Positions 37,279 to 45,919 of a stretch of DNA of 64,000 nt are shown piece after piece. The stretch's first letter is position 1, and every line of letters begins with the position of its first letter. The position numbers and the translations under genes were made by a program. Under the pieces are notes generated by a model. It was not told the origin of the DNA. It searched no databases and was given only the letters and a program-made list of their open reading frames with translations. Origin of the DNA: Streptomyces sp. HB132 (GTDB lineage Bacteria > Actinomycetota > Actinomycetes > Streptomycetales > Streptomycetaceae); contig NZ_JAFBGA010000006.1 of NCBI RefSeq assembly GCF_016909575.1, positions 310,001-374,000 on the forward strand, read 5' to 3'.

Positions 37279-37718
37279 ACCAGGGCCCGCTGGGGCAGGG
37301 CGTCGAGCAACCGGCGGAAGGCCGCGATGCCGTCGGCCGTCTCCTCGAACACCGCGTCGTAGCCGGCCGCGCGCAGTGCGGCCGCCTCCTCGTCGCCACA
37401 GGGCCCGGCGATACCGAGCTTGCCGCCGATGACGACGGGCACGCCACTGAGGCCGGGGTGCTCGCGCAGCCGGGTGACGGTGCGCATGCCGTCGTGGTAG
37501 CCGTGCCCGTTGACGCTGCTGATCACGACCAGCGCGGGGTCGCACTCGAGGGTCTCGCCGATCAGCAGGTCCTCGGGGACGCAGGGGCCGAGGTTGACCA
37601 CACGGTGGCCGTGCTCCTCGATGAGGAGCTGGAGGTAGACGAGGTTCCAGGTGTGCGAGTCGGAGATGCCGCCCGCCACGAGGACGGGCTGGTCACCGGG
37701 GGTGGGGGGATTGCTCAT
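37275..37718 (-). CDS. Glutamate mutase B12-binding small, sigma-type subunit (VinI-like)
   Basis: 147 residues forming a cobalamin-binding Rossmann-type domain. The axial-histidine motif appears as SDSHTWNLVYL near residues 19-29. The His is present, but the usual DxHxxG glycine position holds Asn. VVISSVNGHG and VVIGGKLGIAG form the other nucleotide-loop segments. It pairs with the large subunit downstream to rearrange glutamate. The ATG at 37718 overlaps the previous gene's stop (TGATG). It might also serve the mutase-like protein at 47,463, which lacks a B12 domain, but nothing in the sequence supports that directly. Confidence 0.88.
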   Translation of the reverse strand: MSNPPTPGDQPVLVAGGISDSHTWNLVYLQLLIEEHGHRVVNLGPCVPEDLLIGETLECDPALVVISSVNGHGYHDGMRTVTRLREHPGLSGVPVVIGGKLGIAGPCGDEEAAALRAAGYDAVFEETADGIAAFRRLLDALPQRALV

Positions 37719-38956
37719 CACAGGGCCTGTCCGTGTTCGTAGGTTCGGGTGTGCTCGATGCGGGAGACGGAGACGAGGTCGTCGCCGCGGACGACGATCT
37801 CCGTGGGTGCGGGCCTGCCGAGGAACATCAGGAGACTGGCGGTGGGCCCGTAGGAACCGGCGTTGGGGACGGTCAGCAGGTCGCCGGGGGCCGGGTCGGA
37901 CAGCGGGACCTGGCGTCCGAGCAGATCGCCGGGCGTGCACAGCGGTCCGGCGAGGTGGGCCGGGACGCCGTCGGTGCCGACGGACTCGTGCGGCTCGATG
38001 GAGACCGGCAGGATGCGGCCGAGACCGGACATTCCGCCGAAGGTGTTGATGCCGGCGTCGAGGACGACGTAGCGGGTGCCTCGGCTGTCCTTGACGTTGA
38101 CGACGCTGGTGAGAAGGGTGCCGCTGTCGGCGACCAGATACCGTCCGGACTCGCAGGCGATGCGCGGGGCGCCGTCGCGCCAGCCCGGGAAGTGCTCGTC
38201 GAGCGACGTGGCCAGGGCTTCGCGCAGTTGGCCGTAGACAGGCCGCCGTCCCTGTACCGCGTACGGCGCGGCGAAGCCTCCGCCGAGGTCGATGATGCGG
38301 AAGTCGACACCCAGGTCCCGCTGGAGTGCGGCGGCGGTGGCGATGGTGTGCTGGAACTCGGCGATGAGGCTCGCCTCGTCCTTGGCGTTGCTCAGCGGGA
38401 AGAAGTGCAGTCCGACGAGGCTGGTGCCGGGTACGTCGCGCAGTTCCGCGGCGAGACCGGGCAGGTGCTCGCCGTCGAAACCGAACTGTGAGGGCACCCC
38501 CGTCATGCGGATGCTGGTGGCGGCGGCCCCGGTGGGGTTGTTGACCCGGATCAGGCAGTCGGCGGTGATGCCGAGCCGCACGGCCGTGTCGCCGACGCGC
38601 CGCAGGTCGCCGGGCGACTCCACGGAGAACGTCCGCACGCCCCGGGTCATGACCTCGGCGAGCTCCTCGGTGGTCTTGCCGGGGCCGGTGTACAGGATCT
38701 CGGTTCCCTCGTAGCCGGCCCGCAGAACGGCGTCGAGTTCCCCGACGGAGCTGATCTCCGCGCGGCAGACACGGGGGCCGCCGGCCCGCATCTCGCGCAG
38801 GATCTCGGGGTGCGGGTTGGCCTTGGCCGCGTAGTACACGGCGACCTCGGCGGGCAGCGCGGCGAACAGTTCGTCCCGTGCCGCGGCGACCCGGTCCAGG
38901 TCGTAGACGTAGGAGGGGGTGCCGAAGCGCCGGGCGAGGTCGGTGGTGCCGGTCAC
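37718..38956 (-). CDS. PLP-dependent decarboxylase, DAP/ornithine decarboxylase fold (VinO-like)
   Basis: 412 residues of the fold-III PLP decarboxylase family. The cofactor lysine is in YYAAKANPHPEILREM near residue 45, with glycine-rich GGGFAAPYAV, an ESGR phosphate-binding motif in the second half, and a C-terminal GSYG. In the vicenistatin pathway the homologue removes a carboxyl from 3-methylaspartate while it is bound to the stand-alone ACP, giving 3-aminoisobutyryl-ACP. The same step is inferred here from the neighbouring ligase, ACP and mutase. The GTG start at 38956 overlaps the upstream ligase stop by 4 bp (GTGA). Lysine biosynthesis (LysA) is an alternative family function but does not fit the operon. 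Confidence 0.87.
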   Translation of the reverse strand: MTGTTDLARRFGTPSYVYDLDRVAAARDELFAALPAEVAVYYAAKANPHPEILREMRAGGPRVCRAEISSVGELDAVLRAGYEGTEILYTGPGKTTEELAEVMTRGVRTFSVESPGDLRRVGDTAVRLGITADCLIRVNNPTGAAATSIRMTGVPSQFGFDGEHLPGLAAELRDVPGTSLVGLHFFPLSNAKDEASLIAEFQHTIATAAALQRDLGVDFRIIDLGGGFAAPYAVQGRRPVYGQLREALATSLDEHFPGWRDGAPRIACESGRYLVADSGTLLTSVVNVKDSRGTRYVVLDAGINTFGGMSGLGRILPVSIEPHESVGTDGVPAHLAGPLCTPGDLLGRQVPLSDPAPGDLLTVPNAGSYGPTASLLMFLGRPAPTEIVVRGDDLVSVSRIEHTRTYEHGQAL

Positions 38957-40479
38957 GGCGTGGTTCCTTCCAGAAGGCTGAGGAGCTGCTTGCGGTCGTG
39001 CTTGCCGTGCGCGGTCAGAGGCAGTTCGTCGACGACACGGCTGACGCCGGGCACCTTGGCGGGCTCCAGCCGCAGGGACAGCTCCCGGAGCAGTACGTGC
39101 GGGTCGATGCCGCCCTCGGCGAAGACCGCGAGGTCGCGGCCGGGGGCGGGCGGCAGGACCGCGGCGGCGCGGACACCGGGTACGTCCGTGGCCGCGGCCT
39201 CGATCTCGGTGGTGCTCATGCGGACGCCCTTGTGCTTGAACACGTCGTCCCGGCGGCCCTCGTAGTACAGGAACCCGTCCTCGTCGACGTGTCCGAAGTC
39301 GCCGGTGTGCAGCCGCAGTCCGCCGTCGGGCGCGGGCCGGAAGGCACGTGCGGTCTGCTCGGGCGCACGCCAGTAGCCGGGCATGACATGGGGGCCTTCG
39401 ACGACGATCTCCCCGGTCTGCCAGGGCGGCAGCGCGTTGCCGTCGTCGTCGACGGTGAAGGCCCGGGTTCCTGGCAGCGGCCGGCCGACCGACTCGGGCC
39501 GGGCGTCCTGCTGGTCGGGCGGCAGGACGGAGACACGTTTGCACTCGGTCTGGCCGAACTGGATGACCACCTCGGATCCGGGGAAGGCCGTGCGGAGCCC
39601 GTCGGCGGTGGGTTTCGGCAGCGCCGCCCCGGTGTTGGTGAACATGCGGACGGTGGAGTCCTGCCGCGGTTCACGTTCGGCCAGCGCGCAGATCATGGTG
39701 GCCAGGGACGGCACGATGGGGACGACGGTGGCCCCGGTCTCCCGGATGCGGCGCAGCAGCACCAGGTCGGACTCGCCGTCGGCGAGCACGATCTCGCTGC
39801 GGCCCGCCGCGGTGAGCAGCACCTTGTAGAGGCCGTAGTCCCAGGAGATGGGGAAGCGGCAGAAGACCACGTCGTCGGGGCGGTAGCCGAGTTCGAGGTT
39901 GATGGCATCGGTGGCGAAGACCATCCGGCCGTGCGGGCAGACGACGGCCTTGGGGGCCGCTGTTGAGCCGGAGGTGTAGACGAGGACGGCGAGGTCGTCG
40001 CTGTGGACGGGAGCGCCGTCGCCCCGGGCCTCCTTGTCACGCAGGTCGGTGACCGCCTGCCAGACCTCGTCCAGGCCGAGGACGGTGACCGGCCCGGCCA
40101 GCGTGGACACGCGGGGCACGGCGGTACCGTCGACGACCACCAGTGACGGTTCGGAGTTCTCGACGACGGCCCTGAGGTGGTAGTCCTTCATGCCGGTGTT
40201 GACGGGGACGAGGACGGCGCCGCGGCGGGCGGTACCGTACAGCAGGGCGACGAGCTCGCGGGTGCTGGCCAGTTGCACCAGGACGCGGTCGCCGTGGCCG
40301 ATGCCCTGGGCCTGGAGCCACGCGTCGACGGCGTGACTCCATGCGGTGAGCTCCCGGTAGGTCCATCGCCCGGTGCCGTCGGCGACCGCCGCCGCGTCCG
40401 GGTGCTCGGCGGTGGCCTCGTCGAGCAGGTCGTGTATCCGGGCGTCGGTGCGTGCCTGCGCTGTCGGTTGACCGTTCAC
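38953..40479 (-). CDS. AMP-forming ligase, probable 3-methylaspartate:ACP ligase (VinN-like)
   Basis: 508 residues of the adenylate-forming superfamily. The phosphate loop reads YTSGSTAAPK near residue 175, FGQTECKR corresponds to the A5 region, the ATP-ribose aspartate is in HTGDFGHVDEDG, and the catalytic lysine region is LTAHGKHDRKQ at the C-terminus. By analogy with VinN it activates 3-methylaspartate with ATP and loads it onto the small ACP. Substrate choice cannot be proven from sequence. GTG 40479 overlaps the stop of the other ligase by 4 bp. The two ligases are clearly divergent from each other, consistent with different substrates. Confidence 0.85.
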   Translation of the reverse strand: MNGQPTAQARTDARIHDLLDEATAEHPDAAAVADGTGRWTYRELTAWSHAVDAWLQAQGIGHGDRVLVQLASTRELVALLYGTARRGAVLVPVNTGMKDYHLRAVVENSEPSLVVVDGTAVPRVSTLAGPVTVLGLDEVWQAVTDLRDKEARGDGAPVHSDDLAVLVYTSGSTAAPKAVVCPHGRMVFATDAINLELGYRPDDVVFCRFPISWDYGLYKVLLTAAGRSEIVLADGESDLVLLRRIRETGATVVPIVPSLATMICALAEREPRQDSTVRMFTNTGAALPKPTADGLRTAFPGSEVVIQFGQTECKRVSVLPPDQQDARPESVGRPLPGTRAFTVDDDGNALPPWQTGEIVVEGPHVMPGYWRAPEQTARAFRPAPDGGLRLHTGDFGHVDEDGFLYYEGRRDDVFKHKGVRMSTTEIEAAATDVPGVRAAAVLPPAPGRDLAVFAEGGIDPHVLLRELSLRLEPAKVPGVSRVVDELPLTAHGKHDRKQLLSLLEGTTP

Positions 40480-42044
40480 TGCGACTCCTGCCGTCCTTCG
40501 GTCCTGGTCCCGGCTCCGGCGGGCTGCTGTCGCAGGGCCGCGGCGCGGGAGGTGAGCTGCCTACGATCGGTCTTGCGGTTGGGGTTGAGCGGAAGTGCGT
40601 CCAGGTGGTGGTAGGCCCGGGGGACGACCGCGGCCGGCAGCAGTTCCCTGAGGTGACGGGCGAGCCGGGCGGGCGGCACCGGGTCGCCGGTGTGGAAGAC
40701 GGCGAGTTCGACCGTGCCGTCCACGGGGACCGCGACCGTCACCGCGTCCTCGACGCCCGGACAGCCGCGCACCGCGGCGTCGACCTCGGCCAGTTCCGTC
40801 CGTATGCCGTGCACCTGGACCTGGGCGTCCTGGCGGCCCAGGTAAAGCAGGCCGTCGCTGTCGGTGCCGCGGACCCGGTCGCCGGTGCGGTAGTAGCGCA
40901 GGCCGTCCCGTTCCAGGAAGCGTCCGGTGTCGTCGGCCGGGTCGAGGTAGCCGGGTGTCAACTGGGGCCCGGCGATGCACAGTTCGCCCTCGTCGGTGGT
41001 GCTCGGCGAGCCGTCTGCGTCCAGCAGCAGTACCGCGTGTCCCGGGTGCACGGCCCCGATCGGCACCATTCCGTGCAGGTGCCGGTGGCCCGGCCGCCAG
41101 CGGTGCGCGGTGACGGTGATGGTCAGTTCGGTCGGCCCGTAGATGTTCTCCAGCACCGTGCCGGAGGCCGCGGCGGCCCAGTCCTCGGCGTCCCGGCAGC
41201 TGAGCGCCTCCCCCGCGAAGAAGCTCCTGCGCAGTGAGGGCAGCGCACCGGGTGCGAGACCGCCGGTGCGCCGCACCAGGGAGATCGCGCTGGGGGTGGA
41301 GAACCACACGGTCACACCCTGCTCCGCCACGAACTCGGGCAGCCGGGCGTACTCCCGCGCGGGAACGGGGACGACGGTGGCTCCGGCCCCCCAGGCGCAG
41401 AACAGGTCGAACATCGCGCAGTCGAAGTTGAGGTCGAAGGTCTGCGAGAAGACGTCCTCGGGGCCGAAGTCATACCGCTCGTCGAGCAGGGAGAAGTAGT
41501 GCGCGGTGTTGGCGTGGGTGACCGGCACACCCTTGGGCCGACCGGTGGAGCCGGAGGTGAACAGCACGTAGGCGGTGTCGTCCGGGCGGGCGGGCATCGG
41601 TGCCTTCAGCACGCTGCCGGGGTCGACGGCGAGCGCCGGCATCGGCTGCCCGCCGGGGGCGAACAGGGTGGGCAGGGTGACGCCGGCCTCGTGCAGCGCG
41701 GTCAGCGCGGGCAGGGCGTCGTCGTCGGCGAGCAGGGCGCCCACCCCGGCGGCCTCGATCATCTGCCGGGTGCGGGCGGCGGGGAAGGCCGGCTGCAGGG
41801 GGACCACGGTGACCCCGCTGTAGAGACCGGCCAGCAGACTCGGGTAGGCCGACGGTCCCTTGCCGGCCAGCACGCCCACCGCGGGCGGCTGGTCGGGAAG
41901 ACCGGACAGCAGGGAGCCGGCGAGCAGGAGAGCCCGCTCGTGCAGTTCCCGGTAGGTGAGGGCGGCGCCGCCGGCCCGCAGCGCGGGCCGGTCGGGCGCC
42001 AGGGCCAGCCCGCGCAGGAACCGTCCGGACAGGGCCCCGTCCAT
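40476..42044 (-). CDS. AMP-forming ligase, probable aminoacyl-capping enzyme (VinM-like)
   Basis: About 522 residues, adenylate-forming family. FTSGSTGRPKG is the phosphate loop, ENIYGPTELTI the A5 motif, YRTGDRVRG the ATP-binding aspartate motif, and LNPNRKTDRR the C-terminal lysine region, resembling stand-alone NRPS adenylation domains. In vicenistatin biosynthesis the equivalent enzyme attaches alanine to the free amine of the starter on its ACP, preventing premature cyclisation during polyketide extension. That role is inferred here from the matching gene set. The start could be ATG 42044 or TTG 42056, which has GGGA 7 nt upstream. It begins about 24 bp after the ACP gene. Confidence 0.82.
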   Translation of the reverse strand: MDGALSGRFLRGLALAPDRPALRAGGAALTYRELHERALLLAGSLLSGLPDQPPAVGVLAGKGPSAYPSLLAGLYSGVTVVPLQPAFPAARTRQMIEAAGVGALLADDDALPALTALHEAGVTLPTLFAPGGQPMPALAVDPGSVLKAPMPARPDDTAYVLFTSGSTGRPKGVPVTHANTAHYFSLLDERYDFGPEDVFSQTFDLNFDCAMFDLFCAWGAGATVVPVPAREYARLPEFVAEQGVTVWFSTPSAISLVRRTGGLAPGALPSLRRSFFAGEALSCRDAEDWAAAASGTVLENIYGPTELTITVTAHRWRPGHRHLHGMVPIGAVHPGHAVLLLDADGSPSTTDEGELCIAGPQLTPGYLDPADDTGRFLERDGLRYYRTGDRVRGTDSDGLLYLGRQDAQVQVHGIRTELAEVDAAVRGCPGVEDAVTVAVPVDGTVELAVFHTGDPVPPARLARHLRELLPAAVVPRAYHHLDALPLNPNRKTDRRQLTSRAAALRQQPAGAGTRTEGRQESQ

Positions 42045-42068
42045 GGTGGGGTGCAAGGGTCCGTCCCG

Positions 42069-42320
42069 TCAGCTCGTGGTGCGCTGGAGCATGCCCTCGA
42101 CGGTCTCCCACAGCACGCCCGCGCTGCGGAAGGTGCCCATGGTCAGCGCGCTGTCACGGAAGCGCACCTGGTACGCCTCCTCCAGCGTGCCGAGCAGCTG
42201 GACCATGCCCAGCGAGTCCAGGCCGAGGTCCTTCAGCTCCTGGTCGGTGGTCAGCGGCTCCTGCGGGGGCAGGAACGGCAGGAAGGGTCGGAGTATCTCT
42301 TCGAACTGGTCGTCCCACAT
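42069..42320 (-). CDS. Stand-alone acyl carrier protein (VinL-like)
   Basis: 83 residues with the phosphopantetheine serine in LGLDSLGMVQLL near residue 37. It is acidic and of normal single-ACP length. It should carry 3-methylaspartate, then 3-aminoisobutyrate, then the capped dipeptide during starter assembly before hand-over to the PKS loading ACP. It lies between the acyltransferase and ligase genes that act on it. The start is ATG 42320. Confidence 0.9.
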   Translation of the reverse strand: MWDDQFEEILRPFLPFLPPQEPLTTDQELKDLGLDSLGMVQLLGTLEEAYQVRFRDSALTMGTFRSAGVLWETVEGMLQRTTS

Positions 42321-42356
42321 GGGTGTGCCTCCAGCGGTTGGGGTGGATCGGACGGT

Positions 42357-43292
42357 TCAGGCGGCGCGTGTGCGGCGCCGTGGGGTCATCGCCAGGCGGG
42401 GGTGCGCGGCGACGACCTCGAAGGTGCGGGTGGTACAGGGGACCCGGCCGAAGAGGCTGTCGGGGCCGGCGACGCACACACGCCGGACTCCGGCGTCCCG
42501 CAGGGCCGTGGTGACGCTCGGCCAGTTCATGGGGTGGTCGAAGCCGTCGAGCAGCATGGTGCGCAGTTCCGCACCCGTGTGCAGCAGCCTGCCGTCCTGG
42601 TCGGCGACGACCGGGAGCGCGGGGTCGGCGAACGTGTAGCGGGAGATGACCTCGCGTTCCGCCTTGGCGCGCAGCGGCGCGAACGCCGACGCGTGCATGG
42701 GGGGACGCATCGTGTACAGGGGGAGGCTGCCGATGCCGCGCAGCCGCTCCTGGATCCACTCCACACGGTGTTCGGCCAGGGAGACCATCCAGAAGCCGTC
42801 GTCGATGTGGCAGGAGATCTCGTGCCACTCCCCCGCCTCGTCGAGTTCGGCGAGGATCGGGTCGAGTGCCTCGCGCGGGGCGCGGACGAAGGACAGGGTG
42901 ACGACGTCCCTGTGGTGTTCGGCGAAGTACGACTCGAGGCACCGCGCGATCTCGGCGGTGAGCCGGACCGCATCGGGCAGCTCGAGGACGCCGGTGTAGG
43001 CGAGGGCCGCCTTCTCCCCGAAGCTGGGGCCGGCCACGATGTCGGGGGCGACGTCCAGGTGCTCGGTCGCCCAGTACGCGCTGGCCAGGCAGTTCACGAA
43101 GAAGGCGACCTGGGCGGCCTCCGAGTAGTCGCCCTCGGAGCGGCGGAAGGCGTCCACCAGTGAGTAGCCGAGGGCGTCGTCGGCGACGGCGACCAGGTCC
43201 CGGGCCACGGGGTTGGCCACCATGAAGCGGCCCACCTCGGCGAACGGGACGGGCCCCATGCCGGGGAAGACGAGAGCGGTGTCGTACGCCAT
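42357..43292 (-). CDS. Stand-alone acyltransferase moving the starter between ACPs (VinK-like)
   Basis: 311 residues with the malonyltransferase fold. It opens ALVFPGMGPVPFAEVG, and the nucleophile is in GPSFGE near residue 90, with Pro where PKS ATs have the GHS histidine. MHASAFAPL supplies the candidate catalytic histidine region. That altered elbow and the operon context match VinK, which transfers the dipeptidyl starter from the small ACP to the PKS loading ACP rather than using malonyl-CoA. ATG 43292 is chosen because homology begins right there, although the frame stays open for 134 codons upstream. The purine-rich GAGAGGGGGCGGG run precedes it. Confidence 0.86.
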   Translation of the reverse strand: MAYDTALVFPGMGPVPFAEVGRFMVANPVARDLVAVADDALGYSLVDAFRRSEGDYSEAAQVAFFVNCLASAYWATEHLDVAPDIVAGPSFGEKAALAYTGVLELPDAVRLTAEIARCLESYFAEHHRDVVTLSFVRAPREALDPILAELDEAGEWHEISCHIDDGFWMVSLAEHRVEWIQERLRGIGSLPLYTMRPPMHASAFAPLRAKAEREVISRYTFADPALPVVADQDGRLLHTGAELRTMLLDGFDHPMNWPSVTTALRDAGVRRVCVAGPDSLFGRVPCTTRTFEVVAAHPRLAMTPRRRTRAA

Positions 43293-43357
43293 GGCGGTGT
43301 TCCCGCCCCCTCTCACGGTGGTCTGCGACGCCCGGGCCGGCGTCGTGGCGCGGCGTG

Positions 43358-44275
43358 TCACAGGCCGGCGAGGAAGTCGGTGAGCACATCGAAGAACCGG
43401 TCCGGTTCCTCCAGGTGCGGCAGGTGGCTGGATTCCTCGAAGATCTCCCAGCGGGCCCCGGGGACGCGGTCCATGTAGGGCTGGACGACAGCCGGGGTGG
43501 CCTCGTCGTGACGTCCGCTCAGGAGCAGCGTGGGCGTGCTGATGGTGTGCAGTTCGTCGACGATCGACCAGTCCTTCAGTGAGCCGATCACGTGGAACTC
43601 GGTGGGGCCGTTCATCGCGTAGTAGACCGTCGGGTCGTTGTAGGTCTCCATGAAGGAGGAGAGGAAGTCGCGTGGCCACGGCGTGAGGCGGCACACGTGG
43701 CGGTCGTAGAAGACACGCATCGCGGCCAGGTACTCCTCGGACTCGTAGGTCCCGGCCGTCTCGTGGCGCACCAGGGTCGCTTGTACGTCCGGCGGCAGGG
43801 CGGCCCGCAGCCGCGCCATCTCCTGAAGCCAGATGGGGTACGAGGCCGGCGCGTTGGCGACGACCAGACCGCGCAGGCCGGGAGGACGGCCCATGGCGTG
43901 CCGTGCGCTCAGCGGGCCGCCCCAGGACTGGCCGAACAGGACGTAGTCGTCGGCGATGCCCAGTTCCCGTACGAGATTGCCGAGTTCGTCGAGGAACAGG
44001 TCGACCGTCCAGAAGTCCGGTGCACTGTCGGGGAGGTGGGTGGATCCGCCGTTGCCCAGCTGGTCGTAGTGGACGACCGGCCAGCCGTCCTCGGCGAGGC
44101 GGGCCAGCGACAGCAGGTAGTCGTGCGTACTGCCGGGGCCGCCGTGGACGACGACGACCGCGGGGCGTCCCGCCCCGAGTTCCCCGGTCACCCGGTACCA
44201 GGTCCGGTACTCCCCGAAGGGGACGGTGCCCTTGACGCTGGGGACGAGACCCTGCGCACTGGGTTTCGGGGACAC
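43358..44275 (-). CDS. Proline iminopeptidase-family amidohydrolase (VinJ-like)
   Basis: 305 residues, alpha/beta hydrolase of the prolyl iminopeptidase group. VVVHGGPGSTHDYL is the oxyanion region, the nucleophile serine is in GQSWGG near 115, Asp in GRHDEATP, His in ESSHLPH. By analogy with VinJ it removes the protecting aminoacyl group from the extended polyketide so that the amine can close the macrolactam. It is the first gene of the starter operon and follows a cluster-type promoter. GTG 44275 is preferred because GAGG lies 8 nt upstream; a GTG three codons earlier overlaps that ribosome site. Small-molecule export roles or general peptidase activity are less likely. Confidence 0.87.
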   Translation of the reverse strand: MSPKPSAQGLVPSVKGTVPFGEYRTWYRVTGELGAGRPAVVVVHGGPGSTHDYLLSLARLAEDGWPVVHYDQLGNGGSTHLPDSAPDFWTVDLFLDELGNLVRELGIADDYVLFGQSWGGPLSARHAMGRPPGLRGLVVANAPASYPIWLQEMARLRAALPPDVQATLVRHETAGTYESEEYLAAMRVFYDRHVCRLTPWPRDFLSSFMETYNDPTVYYAMNGPTEFHVIGSLKDWSIVDELHTISTPTLLLSGRHDEATPAVVQPYMDRVPGARWEIFEESSHLPHLEEPDRFFDVLTDFLAGL

Positions 44276-44389
44276 GCTGATCACCTCTACTCGGCTGCGG
44301 AGTGCGACGGCCGTCCGGTCAGAGAGCCGGCCGGGACCGCGGAGCGTGCGGTGCTGGGCGAACCGTGCTTCCGCCGTGGTCCGCAGCCG

Positions 44390-44435
44390 ACGCTAACCGT
44401 GGCCCAGAGGTTCGACGGACCCCTAACCGCCCCTA
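44390..44435 (-). promoter_or_regulatory. Cluster-type promoter/operator of the starter operon
   Basis: On the minus strand: TAGGGG-N4-TAGGGG (44435-44420), exactly 24 bp, TAGCGT (44395-44390). It is one of two back-to-back copies in the 356-bp divergent region. The -10 box is identical to that of the divergent P450 promoter. Confidence 0.75.
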
Positions 44436-44489
44436 GTGGTAGGGGGAGTGACCGGTACCACGGCCGCACCCCTCCGGGGGCCGTGCCGC

Positions 44490-44535
44490 TAGGGGCACAT
44501 AGGGGTGGGCCGCCCCGGGCGCCGCTCCTTAGCGT
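44490..44535 (+). promoter_or_regulatory. Cluster-type promoter/operator of the P450 operon
   Basis: TAGGGG (44490-44495), 4 bp, TAGGGG (44500-44505), exactly 24 bp, TAGCGT (44530-44535). The start codon of the first P450 lies about 97 bp after the -10 box. It mirrors the divergent starter-operon promoter, so both units should respond to the same activator. Confidence 0.75.
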
Positions 44536-44631
44536 GCGGGAAACGGCCGGCGGAAGCCGCGCCGGCGCCGAGCCCGGAGCCCTTCCGGGGTGAACGGCGC
44601 GGCCCGCCCCCTCCCGTGCGAAGAGGACACC

Positions 44632-45864
44632 ATGACTGCACCTGCCGAAGCGGCCGCCGAGGGCGCCCTCCCGGAGTTCCCGATGCGTCGGGCCTGCCCC
44701 TTCAGTCCGCCGGCCGCCTACACCGAACTGCGCGAGAACGAACCGGTCTCCCGGGCGCAGCTGAAGGTCAACGGCAAGCCGACCTGGCTGGTCACCCGCC
44801 ACGACCTGTACAAGAAGCTGCTCGGCGACGCACGGGTCAGCGCCAACCTGAAGCTTCCGGGCTACCCGCTCCAGGTGCCGGTGCCGGAGGAAATCCTCCA
44901 GTCGGTTCCTCTCACCTTCCTGTCCATGGACCCGCCGGACCACACGGTGCAACGCCGCATGTTGGCACCGGAGTTCAGCGTGCGCCGGATGCGCGAGCTG
45001 CGCGCCCGGGTGCAGCAGCTCGTGGACGAGCAGATCGACGACATGCTGGCCAAGGGCTGCGACAGCCCGGTGGACCTCGTCACGGCCCTCGCGCTGCCGG
45101 TGCCGTCCCTGGTGATCTGCGAACTGCTCGGCGTCCCCTACGAGGACCACGCCCGGTTCGAGCAGTGGGCGTGGGCCATCATGAACCACGAGGTCAGCGA
45201 CGAGGACCGGGGCATGGCCCACTACGAGCTGGACCGGTACGTCGACGGGCTGGTCACCGCGAAGGAGAGCGAGCCCGGCGACGACATGATCAGCCGGCTG
45301 ATCGCGTTCAACCGGGAGACCCCCGCGGTGGAGCACTCGGACATCGCCAGCATGTCCAAGCTGATGCTGGTCACCGGTCATGAAACCACCGCGAACATGA
45401 TCGCGCTGGGTGTGCTGGCCCTGCTGGAGCACCCGGACCAGCTCGCCGCCGTGCGCGAGGAGCCCGAGCTGATGCCGCACGCGGTGGAGGAGCTGCTGCG
45501 CCTGTTCTCCATCTCGGACGCCGGCACGGCGCGCGTGGCCATGGAGGACATCGAGCTGGGGGATGTCACCATCCGCGCCGGCGACGGCATCCTGCCGCTG
45601 AACAACGCCGCCAACCACGACGAGCAGGTCTTCCCCGACGCGGACCGGCTGGACGTGCGCCGCGAGGCCCGCAGCCACGTGGCCTTCGGGTACGGCGTCC
45701 ACCAGTGCGTCGGCCAGAACCTCGCCCGGATGGAACTCGACGTCGTCTACTCCACGCTGCTGCGCCGGGTGCCGACGCTGCGCCTGGCCACGCCGGCCGA
45801 CGAGCTGCGCTTCAAGGACGACGCCATCGTCTGGGGCCTGTACGAGCTGCCCGTCACCTGGTGA
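44632..45864 (+). CDS. Cytochrome P450, tailoring monooxygenase (first of two)
   Basis: 410 residues, typical soluble actinobacterial P450 (CYP105/107-like in general form). The I-helix oxygen-activating motif TGHETT is near 248-253, the ExxR motif is in AVEELLR, and the heme ligand Cys is near 359 in FGYGVHQCVG. ATG 44632 follows GAGG by 7 nt. It shares long stretches with the next gene, such as LKVNGKPTWLVTRH, LSMDPPDHT and TTANMIALGVLALLEHPD, so the two arose by duplication. It is expected to hydroxylate or otherwise oxidise the macrolactam after or during assembly; the site cannot be read from sequence. Confidence 0.93.
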   Translation: MTAPAEAAAEGALPEFPMRRACPFSPPAAYTELRENEPVSRAQLKVNGKPTWLVTRHDLYKKLLGDARVSANLKLPGYPLQVPVPEEILQSVPLTFLSMDPPDHTVQRRMLAPEFSVRRMRELRARVQQLVDEQIDDMLAKGCDSPVDLVTALALPVPSLVICELLGVPYEDHARFEQWAWAIMNHEVSDEDRGMAHYELDRYVDGLVTAKESEPGDDMISRLIAFNRETPAVEHSDIASMSKLMLVTGHETTANMIALGVLALLEHPDQLAAVREEPELMPHAVEELLRLFSISDAGTARVAMEDIELGDVTIRAGDGILPLNNAANHDEQVFPDADRLDVRREARSHVAFGYGVHQCVGQNLARMELDVVYSTLLRRVPTLRLATPADELRFKDDAIVWGLYELPVTW

Positions 45865-45919
45865 CGCCGGACACCTCGTTGAGCATTCCCTCCCCCACCG
45901 TTCCGTTCGAGAGGCAGCC

